A stretch of DNA of 64,000 nucleotides from positions 124,001 to 188,000 of the forward strand of contig NZ_JAHRCY010000016.1 of NCBI RefSeq assembly GCF_019083965.1, in the 5' to 3' direction. The first letter of the stretch is position 1; the number at the start of each line of letters is the position of its first letter. Below, one piece after another: positions 26,395-34,852 of the stretch. Below the pieces are notes generated by a model. That model was not told where the DNA came from. It saw only the letters and a program-made list of their open reading frames with translations, and did no database searches. The stretch comes from Catellatospora tritici (GTDB taxonomy: Bacteria > Actinomycetota > Actinomycetes > Mycobacteriales > Micromonosporaceae). Made by a program: the position numbers and the translations under genes.

Positions 26395-28077
26395 ATGTCC
26401 GAGCCCGTCCAGGAGACACCGGACCGCTACGGAGCTTATCCGCGGCTGAGCGCCGAACAGATCGACGCGCTGGCCTCACGCGGGCAGCGCCACACCACCG
26501 ACACCGGCGAAACCTTGTTCCACGAAGGTGACCCGAGCTACGACTTCCACGTCATCCTGTCCGGTGCCGTCGGACTGATCGAGGGATACGGTACCCCGGC
26601 CGAGCGGGAGATCAGCGTGCACGGGCCGGGCCGCTTCCTCGGCGAACTCAGCCTGCTGGCAGGCCAGCCGGCGTTGCTGAGCGCCGTGGTCCGCGAGCCT
26701 GGCGAGGTGCTCAGCATCCCGGTCGACGACGTGCGCGCCATGGTCGCCCACGACCCGACACTCGGAGACCTCATCCTGCGGGCATACATGATCCGCCGCT
26801 CACTACTGATCGAGATGGGCGCCGGCATCCGGATCATCGGTTCTCGCTACTCCACCGATGCGCGCCGGCTGCGTGACTTCGCCGCCCGCAACCGGCTGCC
26901 GTACCGCTGGATCGACGTGGAGCAGGACCCCACCGCCGAGATGCTGCTGCGCCAACTCGGCGTCACCCCGCAGGAGACGCCGGTGGTCATCTGGCGCGGC
27001 CAGGAGGTGCTGCGCAACCCGGGCAACGACGAACTCGCGCGGGTCGTCGGGCTCGCCGAGCCGAGCATCGCCGACTCCGACTCCGACTACGACGTGGTCG
27101 TGGTGGGCGCGGGCCCCGCCGGTCTGGCCGCAGGCGTGTACGCGGCGTCGGAGGGTCTGTCGGTAGTGGTCCTTGACGCGGTCGCCGCCGGCGGGCAGGC
27201 CTCCACCTCGTCCCGGATCGAGAACTACCTCGGCTTTCCGGGCGGGATCTCCGGCGCGGAGCTGGCCGAGAGGGCCACGCTGCAGGCCCGCAAGTTCGGC
27301 GCCCGGTTAACCGTGCCCGCGTCGGTCACGGCGCTGGAAGGACACGACGGGCTCCACCTGATACGGCTGGCCGACGGCACCGAGATTTCGACCCGGACCG
27401 TGCTGATCACGACCGGCGCCCGCTACCGCAAACTGCGGGTGCCCCGGCTGGCCGAGTTCGAGGGCACCAGCGTCTACTACGCAGCCACCGCCGCCGCCGA
27501 GGCCCAGCTATGCCGCGGCGACCAGGTGGCCGTGGTCGGCGGCGGCAACTCCGCCGGACAGGCGACCGTGTTCCTGGCCGGCCACGTGGCCCACGCCCAC
27601 CTGATGATCAGGCACGAGGACCTGAGCCGGGACATGTCGCGCTATCTCGCCGACCGCGTCACCGCACTGCCCAACGTGACCGTCCACGCCAACACCGAGG
27701 TATGCGAACTGGCCGGACGCGACCGGCTGGAGGAGGTGGTCGTGGTCGACATGAAGACTGAGCACAGCCGGCGCATCCCGGCCACCGCCCTGTTCGTGTT
27801 CATCGGGGCCGAGCCGTGCACCACCTGGCTGGACAAACAGATCGCACTCGACCACCACGGGTACGTGCTCACCGGCCCGGACGTGCCCGCCGACGCCGTC
27901 ACCGACCTGCGCCAGGGCACACCTCGGCGGCCGTACCTGCTGGAGACGAGCAGACTCGGCGTCTTCGCCGCAGGCGACGTGCGCAGCGGCTCCATCAAAC
28001 GGGTCGCCTCCGCCGTCGGCGAGGGCGCCATGGCGATCCGGTTCGTCCATGAACATCTGCGCCTGCGCCAGGGCTGA
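26395..28077 (+). CDS. Cyclic-nucleotide-binding / thioredoxin-reductase-like fusion flavoprotein
   Basis: A 560-residue three-part protein. Residues about 15-145 are a Crp-type cyclic-nucleotide-binding domain (FLGELSLLAGQPALLSAVV). Residues about 155-225 are a small glutaredoxin-like module (YRWIDVEQDP, TPVVIWRG). From about 230 there is a class II pyridine nucleotide-disulfide oxidoreductase with FAD motif VVVGAGPAGLAAG, NADPH motif VVGGGNSAGQAT and C-terminal FAD motif GVFAAGDVRSG. The place where TrxB has its CxxC reads YAATAAAEAQLC, so the redox-active dithiol is missing. ATG 26395 has RBS AGAAGG. It follows thioredoxin closely. Probably an NAD(P)H-dependent reductase gated by a nucleotide; the electron acceptor is unclear. 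Confidence 0.9.
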   Translation: MSEPVQETPDRYGAYPRLSAEQIDALASRGQRHTTDTGETLFHEGDPSYDFHVILSGAVGLIEGYGTPAEREISVHGPGRFLGELSLLAGQPALLSAVVREPGEVLSIPVDDVRAMVAHDPTLGDLILRAYMIRRSLLIEMGAGIRIIGSRYSTDARRLRDFAARNRLPYRWIDVEQDPTAEMLLRQLGVTPQETPVVIWRGQEVLRNPGNDELARVVGLAEPSIADSDSDYDVVVVGAGPAGLAAGVYAASEGLSVVVLDAVAAGGQASTSSRIENYLGFPGGISGAELAERATLQARKFGARLTVPASVTALEGHDGLHLIRLADGTEISTRTVLITTGARYRKLRVPRLAEFEGTSVYYAATAAAEAQLCRGDQVAVVGGGNSAGQATVFLAGHVAHAHLMIRHEDLSRDMSRYLADRVTALPNVTVHANTEVCELAGRDRLEEVVVVDMKTEHSRRIPATALFVFIGAEPCTTWLDKQIALDHHGYVLTGPDVPADAVTDLRQGTPRRPYLLETSRLGVFAAGDVRSGSIKRVASAVGEGAMAIRFVHEHLRLRQG

Positions 28078-28120
28078 ACAGACCCGACCGAGCGGGCATC
28101 GCTGACCAAAACGGCGAGTG

Positions 28121-28164
28121 CATACGTTCATTTGTCCGTGCCGCTGATCAGGCCTTGACTCGGC
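28121..28164. repeat. 44-bp dispersed repeat, copy A
   Basis: Shares about 38 of 44 bases with 39399-39442, including TTCATTTGTCCGTG and TTGACTCGG blocks. It lies between the reductase gene and a convergent SDR gene. Function unknown. Confidence 0.5.
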
Positions 28165-28224
28165 TACCAGGTGCGAGCGCGACCGTCTGGCCGCTCATCG
28201 GACCTCAGCCAGAGGCCGATTCAC

Positions 28225-29064
28225 TCACCCGACCGGGAAGTCGGTGTCACGGGACAGCGGCTCGGACGCGCGGATGTCGGCCACGTTGCCCTCAAGCGCG
28301 CTGACGACCACGTCGAACGCGTCGCTGCCGAGGACCAGCCGTTTCGGCGGCGCGTCCTGGGACATGGCGGCGATGACCGCGCGGACTCCGCGCCGCGGGT
28401 CGCCGGGCTGCTTGCCGTCCTGGCCGATCATCGCGGCACGGACCTGCTCCAGCATCGGCCGGTACTCCGCGATGGTCTCCTCGACGGGCTCGTAGGCGAA
28501 TCCGGCGTAGGCACGAGTCCGGAAAGCCCCCGGTTCGACTGCCAGCACGTGGATGCCCAGCGGCGCCACCTCGGTGCGCAGGATCTCGGTGACGGCTTCG
28601 AGCGCATACTTGGTGGCGCTGTAGTAGCCGAAGCCGGTCACCCCGCGCAGCCCCGCCAGCGAGGACATGTTGATGATCCATCCGCTGCGTCTGGCGCGCA
28701 TGCCGGGCAGTACGGCCCGGAGGACCGAGAGCACCGCGAAGAAGTTCAGCTCGAACATCTGCCGCACCGCATCGTCGTCCATGCCCTCGATGGATCCGTA
28801 CCATCCGCGGCCCGCGTTGTTGACCAGCACGTCGATACCGCCGAGGCGCTCCTCGGTCTTACGCACCGCCTGCCGGACCTGTTCGGGATCGGTGACGTCC
28901 AGCGGCAGGACCAGCACCCGGTCGCCGTGGTTCTGCGCCCAGGCCCGCAACTCCTCGGGCCGCCGTACGGTCAGCGCCACGCGGTCGCCGATCTCCAGCG
29001 CGGCGTCGGCGTAGGCCATGCCGAACCCTCCCGGCGTCCCGCCGGTGATGAACCACGTCTTCAT
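28225..29064 (-). CDS. Short-chain dehydrogenase/reductase
   Basis: A 279-residue classical SDR. The cofactor motif is at the N-terminus (WFITGGTPGGFGMAYADAAL, a TGxxxGxG variant). NNAG follows (VLVNNAGRGWYGS), the catalytic Ser is in INMSSLAGL, and the YxxxK pair is in GYYSATKYALEA. Basic residues after strand 2 (TVRRPEEL) suggest NADP preference. Family proteins act on alcohols or ketones; the substrate cannot be told. Upstream on the same strand is a remnant of an NTF2-like gene, suggesting an old two-gene operon. Confidence 0.9.
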   Translation of the reverse strand: MKTWFITGGTPGGFGMAYADAALEIGDRVALTVRRPEELRAWAQNHGDRVLVLPLDVTDPEQVRQAVRKTEERLGGIDVLVNNAGRGWYGSIEGMDDDAVRQMFELNFFAVLSVLRAVLPGMRARRSGWIINMSSLAGLRGVTGFGYYSATKYALEAVTEILRTEVAPLGIHVLAVEPGAFRTRAYAGFAYEPVEETIAEYRPMLEQVRAAMIGQDGKQPGDPRRGVRAVIAAMSQDAPPKRLVLGSDAFDVVVSALEGNVADIRASEPLSRDTDFPVG

Positions 29065-29085
29065 AGCCGTCCCCCGAATGTTGTT

Positions 29086-29265
29086 TCACGGCTCGATGAC
29101 CAGCTCCGCGATGTTCGCGCCGCGCAGCGTGAACCGGTGGTGCAGGTCGATCACCCCATCCGGGAAATTCCCCAAGAGATGCTGGCGCACGTCGTTGTGC
29201 GTATCGTCGATCTTCGCTGCGCCGGTCAGCTCCGTGGTGTAGGTGTACTCGCTCGCCGAGCGGCC
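29086..29265 (-). pseudogene. NTF2/SnoaL-like C-terminal remnant
   Basis: The reverse strand, without any start codon, reads EYTYTTELTGAAKIDDTHND, then VRQHLLGNFPDGVIDLHHRF and IAELVIEP before TGA. This is the C-terminal half of an NTF2-like (SnoaL) protein, a small alpha+beta cone-shaped fold. The N-terminal half is missing. It precedes the SDR gene by 22 bases. Confidence 0.45.
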
Positions 29266-29387
29266 CAGTCAGGCCCGGATCTCATCCGCGTCGGTGCTTT
29301 GGAGACACGATCGGTGTCCTTCGGCGCAGCCCGAAAAGGTCGCGGTCGCGGTCACGATGCGGTCGCGGATGGCAGCTGGCTGCGGTA

Positions 29388-29747
29388 TCAGGACCTGCGG
29401 CGGGCCTTCATGATGGCGCGAAGCGTCAGCAACGCCACCACGAGTACGATCTGGCCGCCGATGATCACCTTGTTGACATCGACGGCCGGGCGCCAGCCCA
29501 CGCGGCCCTCCTTGATGACGAAGACGCCGAGCGGCTTGGCCGACAGTCCGAACCCGCCGCCTTCGTGTCCTGCCTCGGGCTGTCCACCGCCGCCCCCGCC
29601 GCCCCCACCGTTGACCTTGGCAACGGGTAGCACGGTGATGCCGTCCTGGCTGATGGGGCTGCCGAACACTTTGTTCGCCGAGGCGTGGTCGACAACTTCG
29701 CCGATGGTGTCCAGCGCGGCTCTGTCGTGGTGCGTCGCCTGCGTCAT
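29388..29747 (-). CDS. GerW-family sporulation protein (YtfJ-like)
   Basis: A 119-residue protein. The N-terminal part has the GerW signature: VFGSPISQDGITVLPVAKVN followed by a glycine run (GGGGGGGGG). Then GGGFGLSAKPLGVFVIKEG and a Trp-containing strand WRPAVDVNK. The C-terminus is a single hydrophobic helix (VLVVALLTLRAIM) with a basic tail. GerW/YtfJ proteins are found in endospore and actinomycete sporulation contexts; the molecular role is unknown. ATG 29745-29747 is preferred over an upstream TTG because AGGGG precedes it. Confidence 0.85.
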   Translation of the reverse strand: MTQATHHDRAALDTIGEVVDHASANKVFGSPISQDGITVLPVAKVNGGGGGGGGGQPEAGHEGGGFGLSAKPLGVFVIKEGRVGWRPAVDVNKVIIGGQIVLVVALLTLRAIMKARRRS

Positions 29748-29941
29748 GCGGATCAACCCCTGGTCGGCCGAGGGACGAGCGGATCGCGAACGGCCAAAGG
29801 CACATGCCTACCTTCGCTGGCAGCATGGCCACAGTCGAAATGGCGTCGCCCGCTCGCCGCCATCGTAGTGAAAATTCGCCCATCTATGGCAGGTTATGAG
29901 AGTTATCCTCTTATTGTTCGAGCGGCTCGGCATGTGTTTCG

Positions 29942-30037
29942 GTGCGCGAGAAGCGGCCGAAGTCCGCCAACAGCATCCGCACGGTCATGCTCGACAAGGA
30001 CACGGCGAGGTTGCTCGGCCGGTTGCAGCATGGGGTG
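29942..30037 (+). pseudogene. Integrase fragment
   Basis: Reads VREKRPKSANSIRTVMLDKD then TARLLGRLQ, which continues the VREKRPK segment seen in the integrase fragments at 24.8 and 60.6 kb. About 30 residues survive. Dead. Confidence 0.55.
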
Positions 30038-30074
30038 GCAGCGCCCACATGTTCACATAAGGGGCATGACGAGC

Positions 30075-30237
30075 AGCCAAGGACGCCATCGCGCAGGCCT
30101 GCGGCGTGAGCGTGGACGAGGCGTTCACGCTCACGCCGCGTCTACTGCCGCAGCAGCAACCTGCGTCTGGGCGACGTCGCGCGCCCAACCACAAACCTGG
30201 CCAGCATTCCCGCGCTGCGGAGCCGCTGATCGGAGGG
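30075..30237 (+). pseudogene. ANTAR-domain fragment
   Basis: In one frame KDAIAQACGVSVDEAFTL, and after a one-base shift VYCRSSNLRLGDVAR. Together these match the second and third helices of an ANTAR RNA-binding domain, whose consensus has A..D.AF..L...S...N.K..DVA. The GAF portion is absent. It could be the lost end of a regulator like the stub at 5253. Confidence 0.45.
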
Positions 30238-30347
30238 AATGGGCCTGGCTGCCGAGGTCCGGCTCGGTGCGGCGGACGTGCAGGGCCCCGGCCGTACAGC
30301 TCATCCGTCGTCACGGCCGGTGTGCGGCGGCCGTGGCCACACCGGGC

Positions 30348-31025
30348 TTAGGCGAACACGGCGAGAGAGATCGCGATGTAGTGGCAGAGCGCGGCGACGA
30401 GCGTGCAGGCGTGGAATACCTCGTGGTGACCGAACACCGCCGGCCAGGGGTCGGGGCGGCGTAGCGCGAACAGGACGGCGCCGGCGCTGTAGACGATGCC
30501 GCCGACAGCCAGCAGGATCAGTGCGGCCATCCCGCCTGCCTCGGCGACGTCGGGCAGGATCACCACGGCTGCCCATCCCATCGCCAGGTACAGCAGCGCG
30601 AACACCGATCGGCGTGCGTTTGGCCAGATCACCGACAGGCCGCCGCCGGCCAGCGCGCCCGCCCAGACGATCGTCAGCAGCGCCGTCGCCTTGGCCTGGT
30701 CGAGCAGCAGGACACACAGCGGCGTGTACGTGCCGGCGATGAACACGAAGATCATGGCGTGGTCGAGACGGCGCATTACCTGATAGCCGCGTTCAGTCCA
30801 TGCTCGGCGGTGATACAGCCCGCTGACAGCGAACAGCGCGCACGCGGTGGCGCTGTAGATGGCCGTGCTGACGGCTGGCGCCGTTCCCGGCCGGGTAGCG
30901 GCGACACCGACTAATAGGGTGCCGCAGCCGACAGCGGCGAAGAAGCCGTAGACGTGGAGTAGACCACGCATGCGCGGCCGGCTGAGCCCGGTAAGAGAGG
31001 GCCGACGAGTGGTTAGGGAGGTCAC
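30348..31025 (-). CDS. Haemolysin III / PAQR-family membrane protein (paralogue)
   Basis: A 225-residue seven-helix membrane protein. It shares the LDHAMIFVFIAGTYTP and GHHEVFHACTLVAALCHYI motifs with the protein at 5597. GTG 31023-31025 is the best start because CCGGAGGAC lies 5 bases upstream; a longer frame to 31091 has no RBS. Identity to the first copy is high over helices 3-7 by eye, and the N-terminal 25 residues differ. A second haemolysin III beside stress genes fits a membrane-homeostasis role; no activity can be read directly. Confidence 0.9.
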   Translation of the reverse strand: MTSLTTRRPSLTGLSRPRMRGLLHVYGFFAAVGCGTLLVGVAATRPGTAPAVSTAIYSATACALFAVSGLYHRRAWTERGYQVMRRLDHAMIFVFIAGTYTPLCVLLLDQAKATALLTIVWAGALAGGGLSVIWPNARRSVFALLYLAMGWAAVVILPDVAEAGGMAALILLAVGGIVYSAGAVLFALRRPDPWPAVFGHHEVFHACTLVAALCHYIAISLAVFA

Positions 31026-31321
31026 GATGTCCTCCGGCGGTCGGGCGAGTGGTGCGCATCGACTCCCGCGCTGCAACAGCCACTGAGTCACTTCGATTGC
31101 ATAGCCCTACGAGCGGGCCCACGCATGTATCCGGCGCTGTGGCAGTGTGCCCCCAGGTATACCGACGCGTCGGTAGCCGCAGCTGGGCTTCGAGCACGGC
31201 TATGAGTCCGTTCCAGACCCACGAGGATGTCGACCTCCTGGTCTGCCGACGCCCTCGTTGTGCGCAAATCCAGGTCCGGCCATTTTGGCGCGGCCGGCCG
31301 ATGGCGTGGGCGGCGGTCGGT

Positions 31322-31619
31322 TCACCCCCAGTTTTCGCTACGTCCCCGCGCGATCGACATGCCGAGGAAGATTCCGACGATCAGGCCGGCTGCGCCGGAT
31401 GCCACCGCGGCGGCCAGCCCGGTGATCGAAGCTCCCATCGCAGCCGCTTGGCCCGCCTGCGCCGCAGCCTGGGTGGCCTGCGCCCCGGCTCGCGCGGCGG
31501 CCTGGATGGCCTGCTCTCCCGCCTGTGTCGCCGCTTGTACGGCCTGCTCCTTCTCCAGGGTCCGAATCTTCTTCAATCTGCACGGTGCCGTTCTGGCTGT
31601 GCTGAACGTCTACACCCAC
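31322..31619 (-). pseudogene. Ala/Gln-rich membrane-anchor protein, frameshifted copy
   Basis: The N-terminus (GTG 31617-31619, GVDVQHSQNGTVQIEE) and the body (KIRTLEKEQAVQAATQAG... GAAGLIVGIFLGMSI ARGR) lie in frames one base apart, shifting at about 31575. The intact paralogue at 33936-34235 shows the two parts belong together. The body is a long helix of AATQAG-like heptads followed by a C-terminal hydrophobic segment rich in small residues (GLAAAVASGAAGLIVGIFLG) and a short basic tail. Role unknown. The body alone could be made from ATG 31576 (84 residues). Confidence 0.6.
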
Positions 31620-31774
31620 GGTGCTACACCCCCGTCGTCACGCTGGTAGACGGGCCAGCGAGGCGCCACATCAGCAACACTCCCCAGGCACGGTCCTCGC
31701 CGTGTTCTGTTCCTCATTCATGACCTGCTCAAACAGCCCAACGACGAAATTTGAAGATCATCGTCCTTGCTAGT

Positions 31775-32131
31775 TTAGGGTCCTGAGGTAGCGCGTAGCA
31801 CCACATCTCGGAAGATGTCGCCCGGCGGTCGTCTGCTTGAGCTCGCCGAAGGCGCCACATCGGGAGCCCGGCCACCGGCCGCGGCATGGATGGCCCCTGC
31901 CATCGGGGAGACCGATGACACCTCGGCGATGGCAGCTCCAGCGGCGTCGAGTCGATATTGCACACCGATCAACAGGCCGTCGCTGAGCGCGCTGAGCGAC
32001 TCATGGATCTGCTGATGGGTCAGCCCCAAGGCGGCGGAAATGCTCATGACGTCGATGCAGGCCCCGCTGTCGTAAGCGTTGATCACCTGCATCAGGACGG
32101 GTCGGTGCTGGAAATCCCACTCGGTGCTCAT
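31775..32131 (-). CDS. Small winged-helix-like hypothetical protein
   Basis: A 118-residue protein. Residues 10-65 (PVLMQVINAYDSGACIDVMS, AALGLTHQQIHESLSAL) look like a winged helix-turn-helix. The tail is Ser/Ala/Arg-rich and may be out of its original frame. No family name can be given. No strong RBS precedes ATG 32129-32131. It is divergent from the SDR gene at 32727. Confidence 0.5.
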   Translation of the reverse strand: MSTEWDFQHRPVLMQVINAYDSGACIDVMSISAALGLTHQQIHESLSALSDGLLIGVQYRLDAAGAAIAEVSSVSPMAGAIHAAAGGRAPDVAPSASSSRRPPGDIFRDVVLRATSGP

Positions 32132-32726
32132 GAAGAGACAACGCCGCGGGCCGTGTCATGGTTTTGGGGATCTACCGCGCCGCGGCCGCCTTAGGAGCCG
32201 ATCGGCAGAACCGCAGGTGCCCTGCCCTCAGTGCCTCGCGGTGGGATGCTGCGGTGCTGGCCCACCGAGACGTGGGTGGAGTGCCTGGTCTGCCGCTCCT
32301 ACTGGACCGCCGAGACGCTGGGCGAACTGTGCGACCGGCTGCGGCTGTCACGTGAGCTGGCTCACGCCCGATGATCGTTGACGTCCGTTCGTCTGGACAA
32401 AATACACACCTGCTGGCACCCGGTGGCACCGCCAGCAACGTGCGGCGCTCCAACACGGCATGGTCGTGACCCGCGCGCTTTCGTAGGGGTACAGGAAGCC
32501 GCCTTGCCGTGACGGTCCCGGAAATTACCCGATCGCGAGAGGTCACTACGTCGAAGCCGCACACCTCGTCGATATACCTGCCTGGGGACGCACGTCGGAT
32601 GCGGGGCACCGAGTTCGGCGTCGCCCGGAAAGTTTGGGCAGACCTGAGGCTGGGCACGTACCACGATCAGACAGCGAGGGGCGGAAGCACCGCCACGGCG
32701 CGCAGGCTGGAACGAGGTGGTCATCC
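32132..32726. other. Intergenic region with a zinc-ribbon remnant
   Basis: About 600 bases without an intact gene. A zinc-ribbon-like scrap is listed at 32210-32374; the remainder up to the SDR gene shows nothing recognisable apart from the RBS at about 32712. Confidence 0.4.
32210..32374 (+). pseudogene. Small zinc-ribbon protein remnant
   Basis: One frame gives CPQCLAVG. The adjacent frame gives TWVECLVCRSYWTAETLGEL and a C-terminal helix to TGA at 32372-32374. Two CxxC pairs about 15-20 residues apart would form one zinc ribbon if a single-base shift is corrected. Weak assignment. Confidence 0.3.
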
Positions 32727-33560
32727 ATGTCCGAGCCACAGCAGATGCCTCCCGGCACGCTGGGGGCGATGAGCCGCAAGCCCGACCACGGGGAGGAGAG
32801 CTACCGTGGCTCCGGCCGTCTGCAGGGCAAGCGCGCTGTCATCACCGGTGGCGACAGCGGCATCGGCCGGGCCACCGCGATCGCCTTCGCTCGCGAAGGA
32901 GCTGACGTGGTCATCGCGTACCTCGACGAGCACGACGACGCACATGACACGGCCAAGCTGGTCGAGGAGGCCGGTCGTAAGGCGGTGCTCGTAGCTGGCG
33001 ACCTGTCCAGCAGGCACGAGTGCGAGACCCTGATCGACACCGCGGTGCGCGAACTCGGCGGGCTGGACGTCCTGGTCAACAACGCCGCTTACCAGATGAC
33101 GCACAAGACCATCGAGGAAATTCCCGACGAGGAATGGCAGCACACCTTCGACCTCAACATCACCGCAATGTTCCGCCTCGTCAAGGCAGCTCTGCCGCAC
33201 CTCGGCGAAGGCGCGTCGATCATCAATACAGCGTCGGTCAACTCCGACATGCCCAAGCCCACCCTGCTGCCGTACGCGACGACCAAGGGCGCCATCGCCA
33301 ACTTCACCGCCGGCCTGGCGCAACTGCTGGGCGACCGCAGGATCCGGGTCAACAGCGTGGCCCCCGGGCCGATCTGGACTCCGCTGATCCCATCGACCAT
33401 GCCACCGGAGCAGGTCGAGGAGTTCGGCAAGAACACCCCGCTGGGCCGCCCCGGCGAGCCTAAAGAAGTCGCCCCGGTGTTTGTGCTGCTGGCCTCGGAC
33501 GAGGCTAGCTACATATCCGGCGCGATGATCGCGGTCACCGGCGGAAAACCCATCCTCTGA
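32727..33560 (+). CDS. SDR-family oxidoreductase (general-stress type)
   Basis: A 277-residue SDR with a 35-residue N-terminal extension (MSEPQQMPPGTLGAMSRKPD) typical of the YhdF/YgmhG-like branch. Motifs: TGGDSGIGRATAIAFAREGA for the cofactor, LVNNAAYQM, catalytic Ser in INTASVNS and YATTKGAIANF for Tyr/Lys. It ends SGAMIAVTGGKPIL as most in this branch. ATG 32727 has a purine-rich RBS at about 32712. These proteins are often stress induced and resemble glucose-1-dehydrogenases; the substrate is unknown. Confidence 0.92.
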   Translation: MSEPQQMPPGTLGAMSRKPDHGEESYRGSGRLQGKRAVITGGDSGIGRATAIAFAREGADVVIAYLDEHDDAHDTAKLVEEAGRKAVLVAGDLSSRHECETLIDTAVRELGGLDVLVNNAAYQMTHKTIEEIPDEEWQHTFDLNITAMFRLVKAALPHLGEGASIINTASVNSDMPKPTLLPYATTKGAIANFTAGLAQLLGDRRIRVNSVAPGPIWTPLIPSTMPPEQVEEFGKNTPLGRPGEPKEVAPVFVLLASDEASYISGAMIAVTGGKPIL

Positions 33561-33935
33561 AGCACCGCGGCAGCCATGGCGACAGCGACCGCGGGCGACC
33601 GTTGGCGGCGTACCGAATCAGGCGCGACTTCGCGACGTCCCCAGAACCGCCAGCCAGTCCGGCAGGCGGCCCGGACCGGTCAACCGGCACTTCGTCGTCC
33701 ACCGGCACCGGGCCCGTCGGCTGTGTACGACTTCCGTCTCGAAATCGACGGAGTGCTGGTCAGCTGGGAAGTGCCGAAGGGACCCGCGCTCGATTTGGGC
33801 CCAGAACCGGCACAACACAACACGTGCCCTGGGCCCTGTGGCGCCCGCCCGGGCGTGGCGGGCGTACGACCGGAATCACTCAATCGGCTGGTGTGGGACT
33901 GGGGGCCACCACGCTGTGACCCCCGAACGTCGGGA
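33561..33935. other. Region holding a LigD phosphoesterase remnant
   Basis: No intact gene. The LigD-type fragment (33602-33800) is listed separately; after it, to the convergent gene at 33936, nothing is recognisable. Confidence 0.5.
33602..33800 (+). pseudogene. LigD-type 3'-phosphoesterase domain remnant
   Basis: Three frames in order give the start of a DNA ligase D phosphoesterase domain: YRIRRDFATSPEPPASPAGG, then RHFVVHRHRARRL, then YDFRLEIDGVLVSWEVPKGP. The last block is highly characteristic of the domain (the His/Asp sites follow it in real proteins and are missing). About 65 of roughly 150 residues remain with two frame changes. Indicates loss of an NHEJ-associated repair gene at this site. 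Confidence 0.65.
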
Positions 33936-34235
33936 TCAGCGCCACGTCTCGGCGCGTCCCCTCACGATCGACATGCCGAGGAAGATCCCGATGATCAGAC
34001 CAGCCGCCCCTGAGGCCACGGCGGCGGCCAACCCGGCGATCGAGGCACCTGTCGCCGCGGCCTGTCCAGCCTGCGTCGCCATCTGAGCGGCCTGAGCTCC
34101 GGTCATGGTGGCCGCCTGGGTCGCCTGCGCTCCGGCCTGCGTGGCCGCTTGTACAGCCTGCTCCTTCTCCAGCGTCTGCACCTTCTCGCTGACTTCCGAA
34201 CCGTTCTGACTGTGTTGCCGTACATCCACGCTCAT
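33936..34235 (-). CDS. Ala/Gln-rich helical protein with C-terminal membrane anchor
   Basis: A 99-residue protein. The short polar head (MSVDVRQHSQNGSEVSEKVQ) leads into a heptad-like helix of TQAG/AAQMATQAGQAA units (about residues 22-68). Next comes a glycine/alanine-rich hydrophobic segment (GLAAAVASGAAGLIIGIFLG) and a basic tail (VRGRAETWR). It is likely tail-anchored or glycine-zipper like. ATG 34233-34235 has RBS GGGGGAG. A frameshifted paralogue lies 2.3 kb away. I know no named family; a structural or stress role at the membrane is only a guess. Confidence 0.75.
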   Translation of the reverse strand: MSVDVRQHSQNGSEVSEKVQTLEKEQAVQAATQAGAQATQAATMTGAQAAQMATQAGQAAATGASIAGLAAAVASGAAGLIIGIFLGMSIVRGRAETWR

Positions 34236-34852
34236 GGTGGGCTCCCCCGTTTTCTGGTGGGCTGAGACCGGCGGGAAAGGTCGAATTGCAGGAAGTCCCG
34301 CATCCAGCCTCCGCACGATCCCCACGTAGGTTCCCTCCATCGCACCTTCCAAACCGGCGCTACCAGGCAAGTTATAGATCATTCTCGTTCCGGCCATTCC
34401 GCCGTGCGGCTACAGTCCCGTCGAACTGATAGACGAGCACCGGCCATCTTCCTCGTCTACGCCCGAGCTCTCTATGTAGCGGTGGAGCCCGCCCGACTCC
34501 AGTTCAGCAGGCGCCCTTCGTCCTGGGGCAACTCGCCCCGTCGAACGACCGCCGCGTAGAGCAACATCGTTTGCCAGACCGGTTTACCTGCAGTGAGCTG
34601 CGCAGAAACGGGCATTCAAGGCTTGCCGGTTGCGCCTTCCGTGCCGGGATCGGTTCGTTTCGATCTTGCAAAGCGCGGCTGCGCGGCGGCCGCCTTTGAG
34701 CTCGGTGGTCGGTGCCCGGCTCGGGTGCGGCGCGGCACGCGGCACGATCGTCGAACCGGCTGCCGCTGCGCGCGCCCCAATGGGATCGCCGGAGATAGCA
34801 TTTGCGCAGCTAATTGCCCGTTTGTAAGTTGTCGTGACCACTCTTGCGGAAG
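34236..34852. other. Intergenic region, no gene seen
   Basis: About 620 bases between divergent genes. Frames are short and shadow-like; nothing recognisable. AT-richer DNA around 34795-34850 may carry the haemerythrin promoter. Confidence 0.45.

Larger units (their letters stand above)
29757..30347. other. Gene-remnant region
   Basis: About 590 bases with no intact gene. It contains an integrase fragment (29942-30037) and an ANTAR-like fragment (30075-30237), listed separately; the rest is featureless to my reading. Confidence 0.5.
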
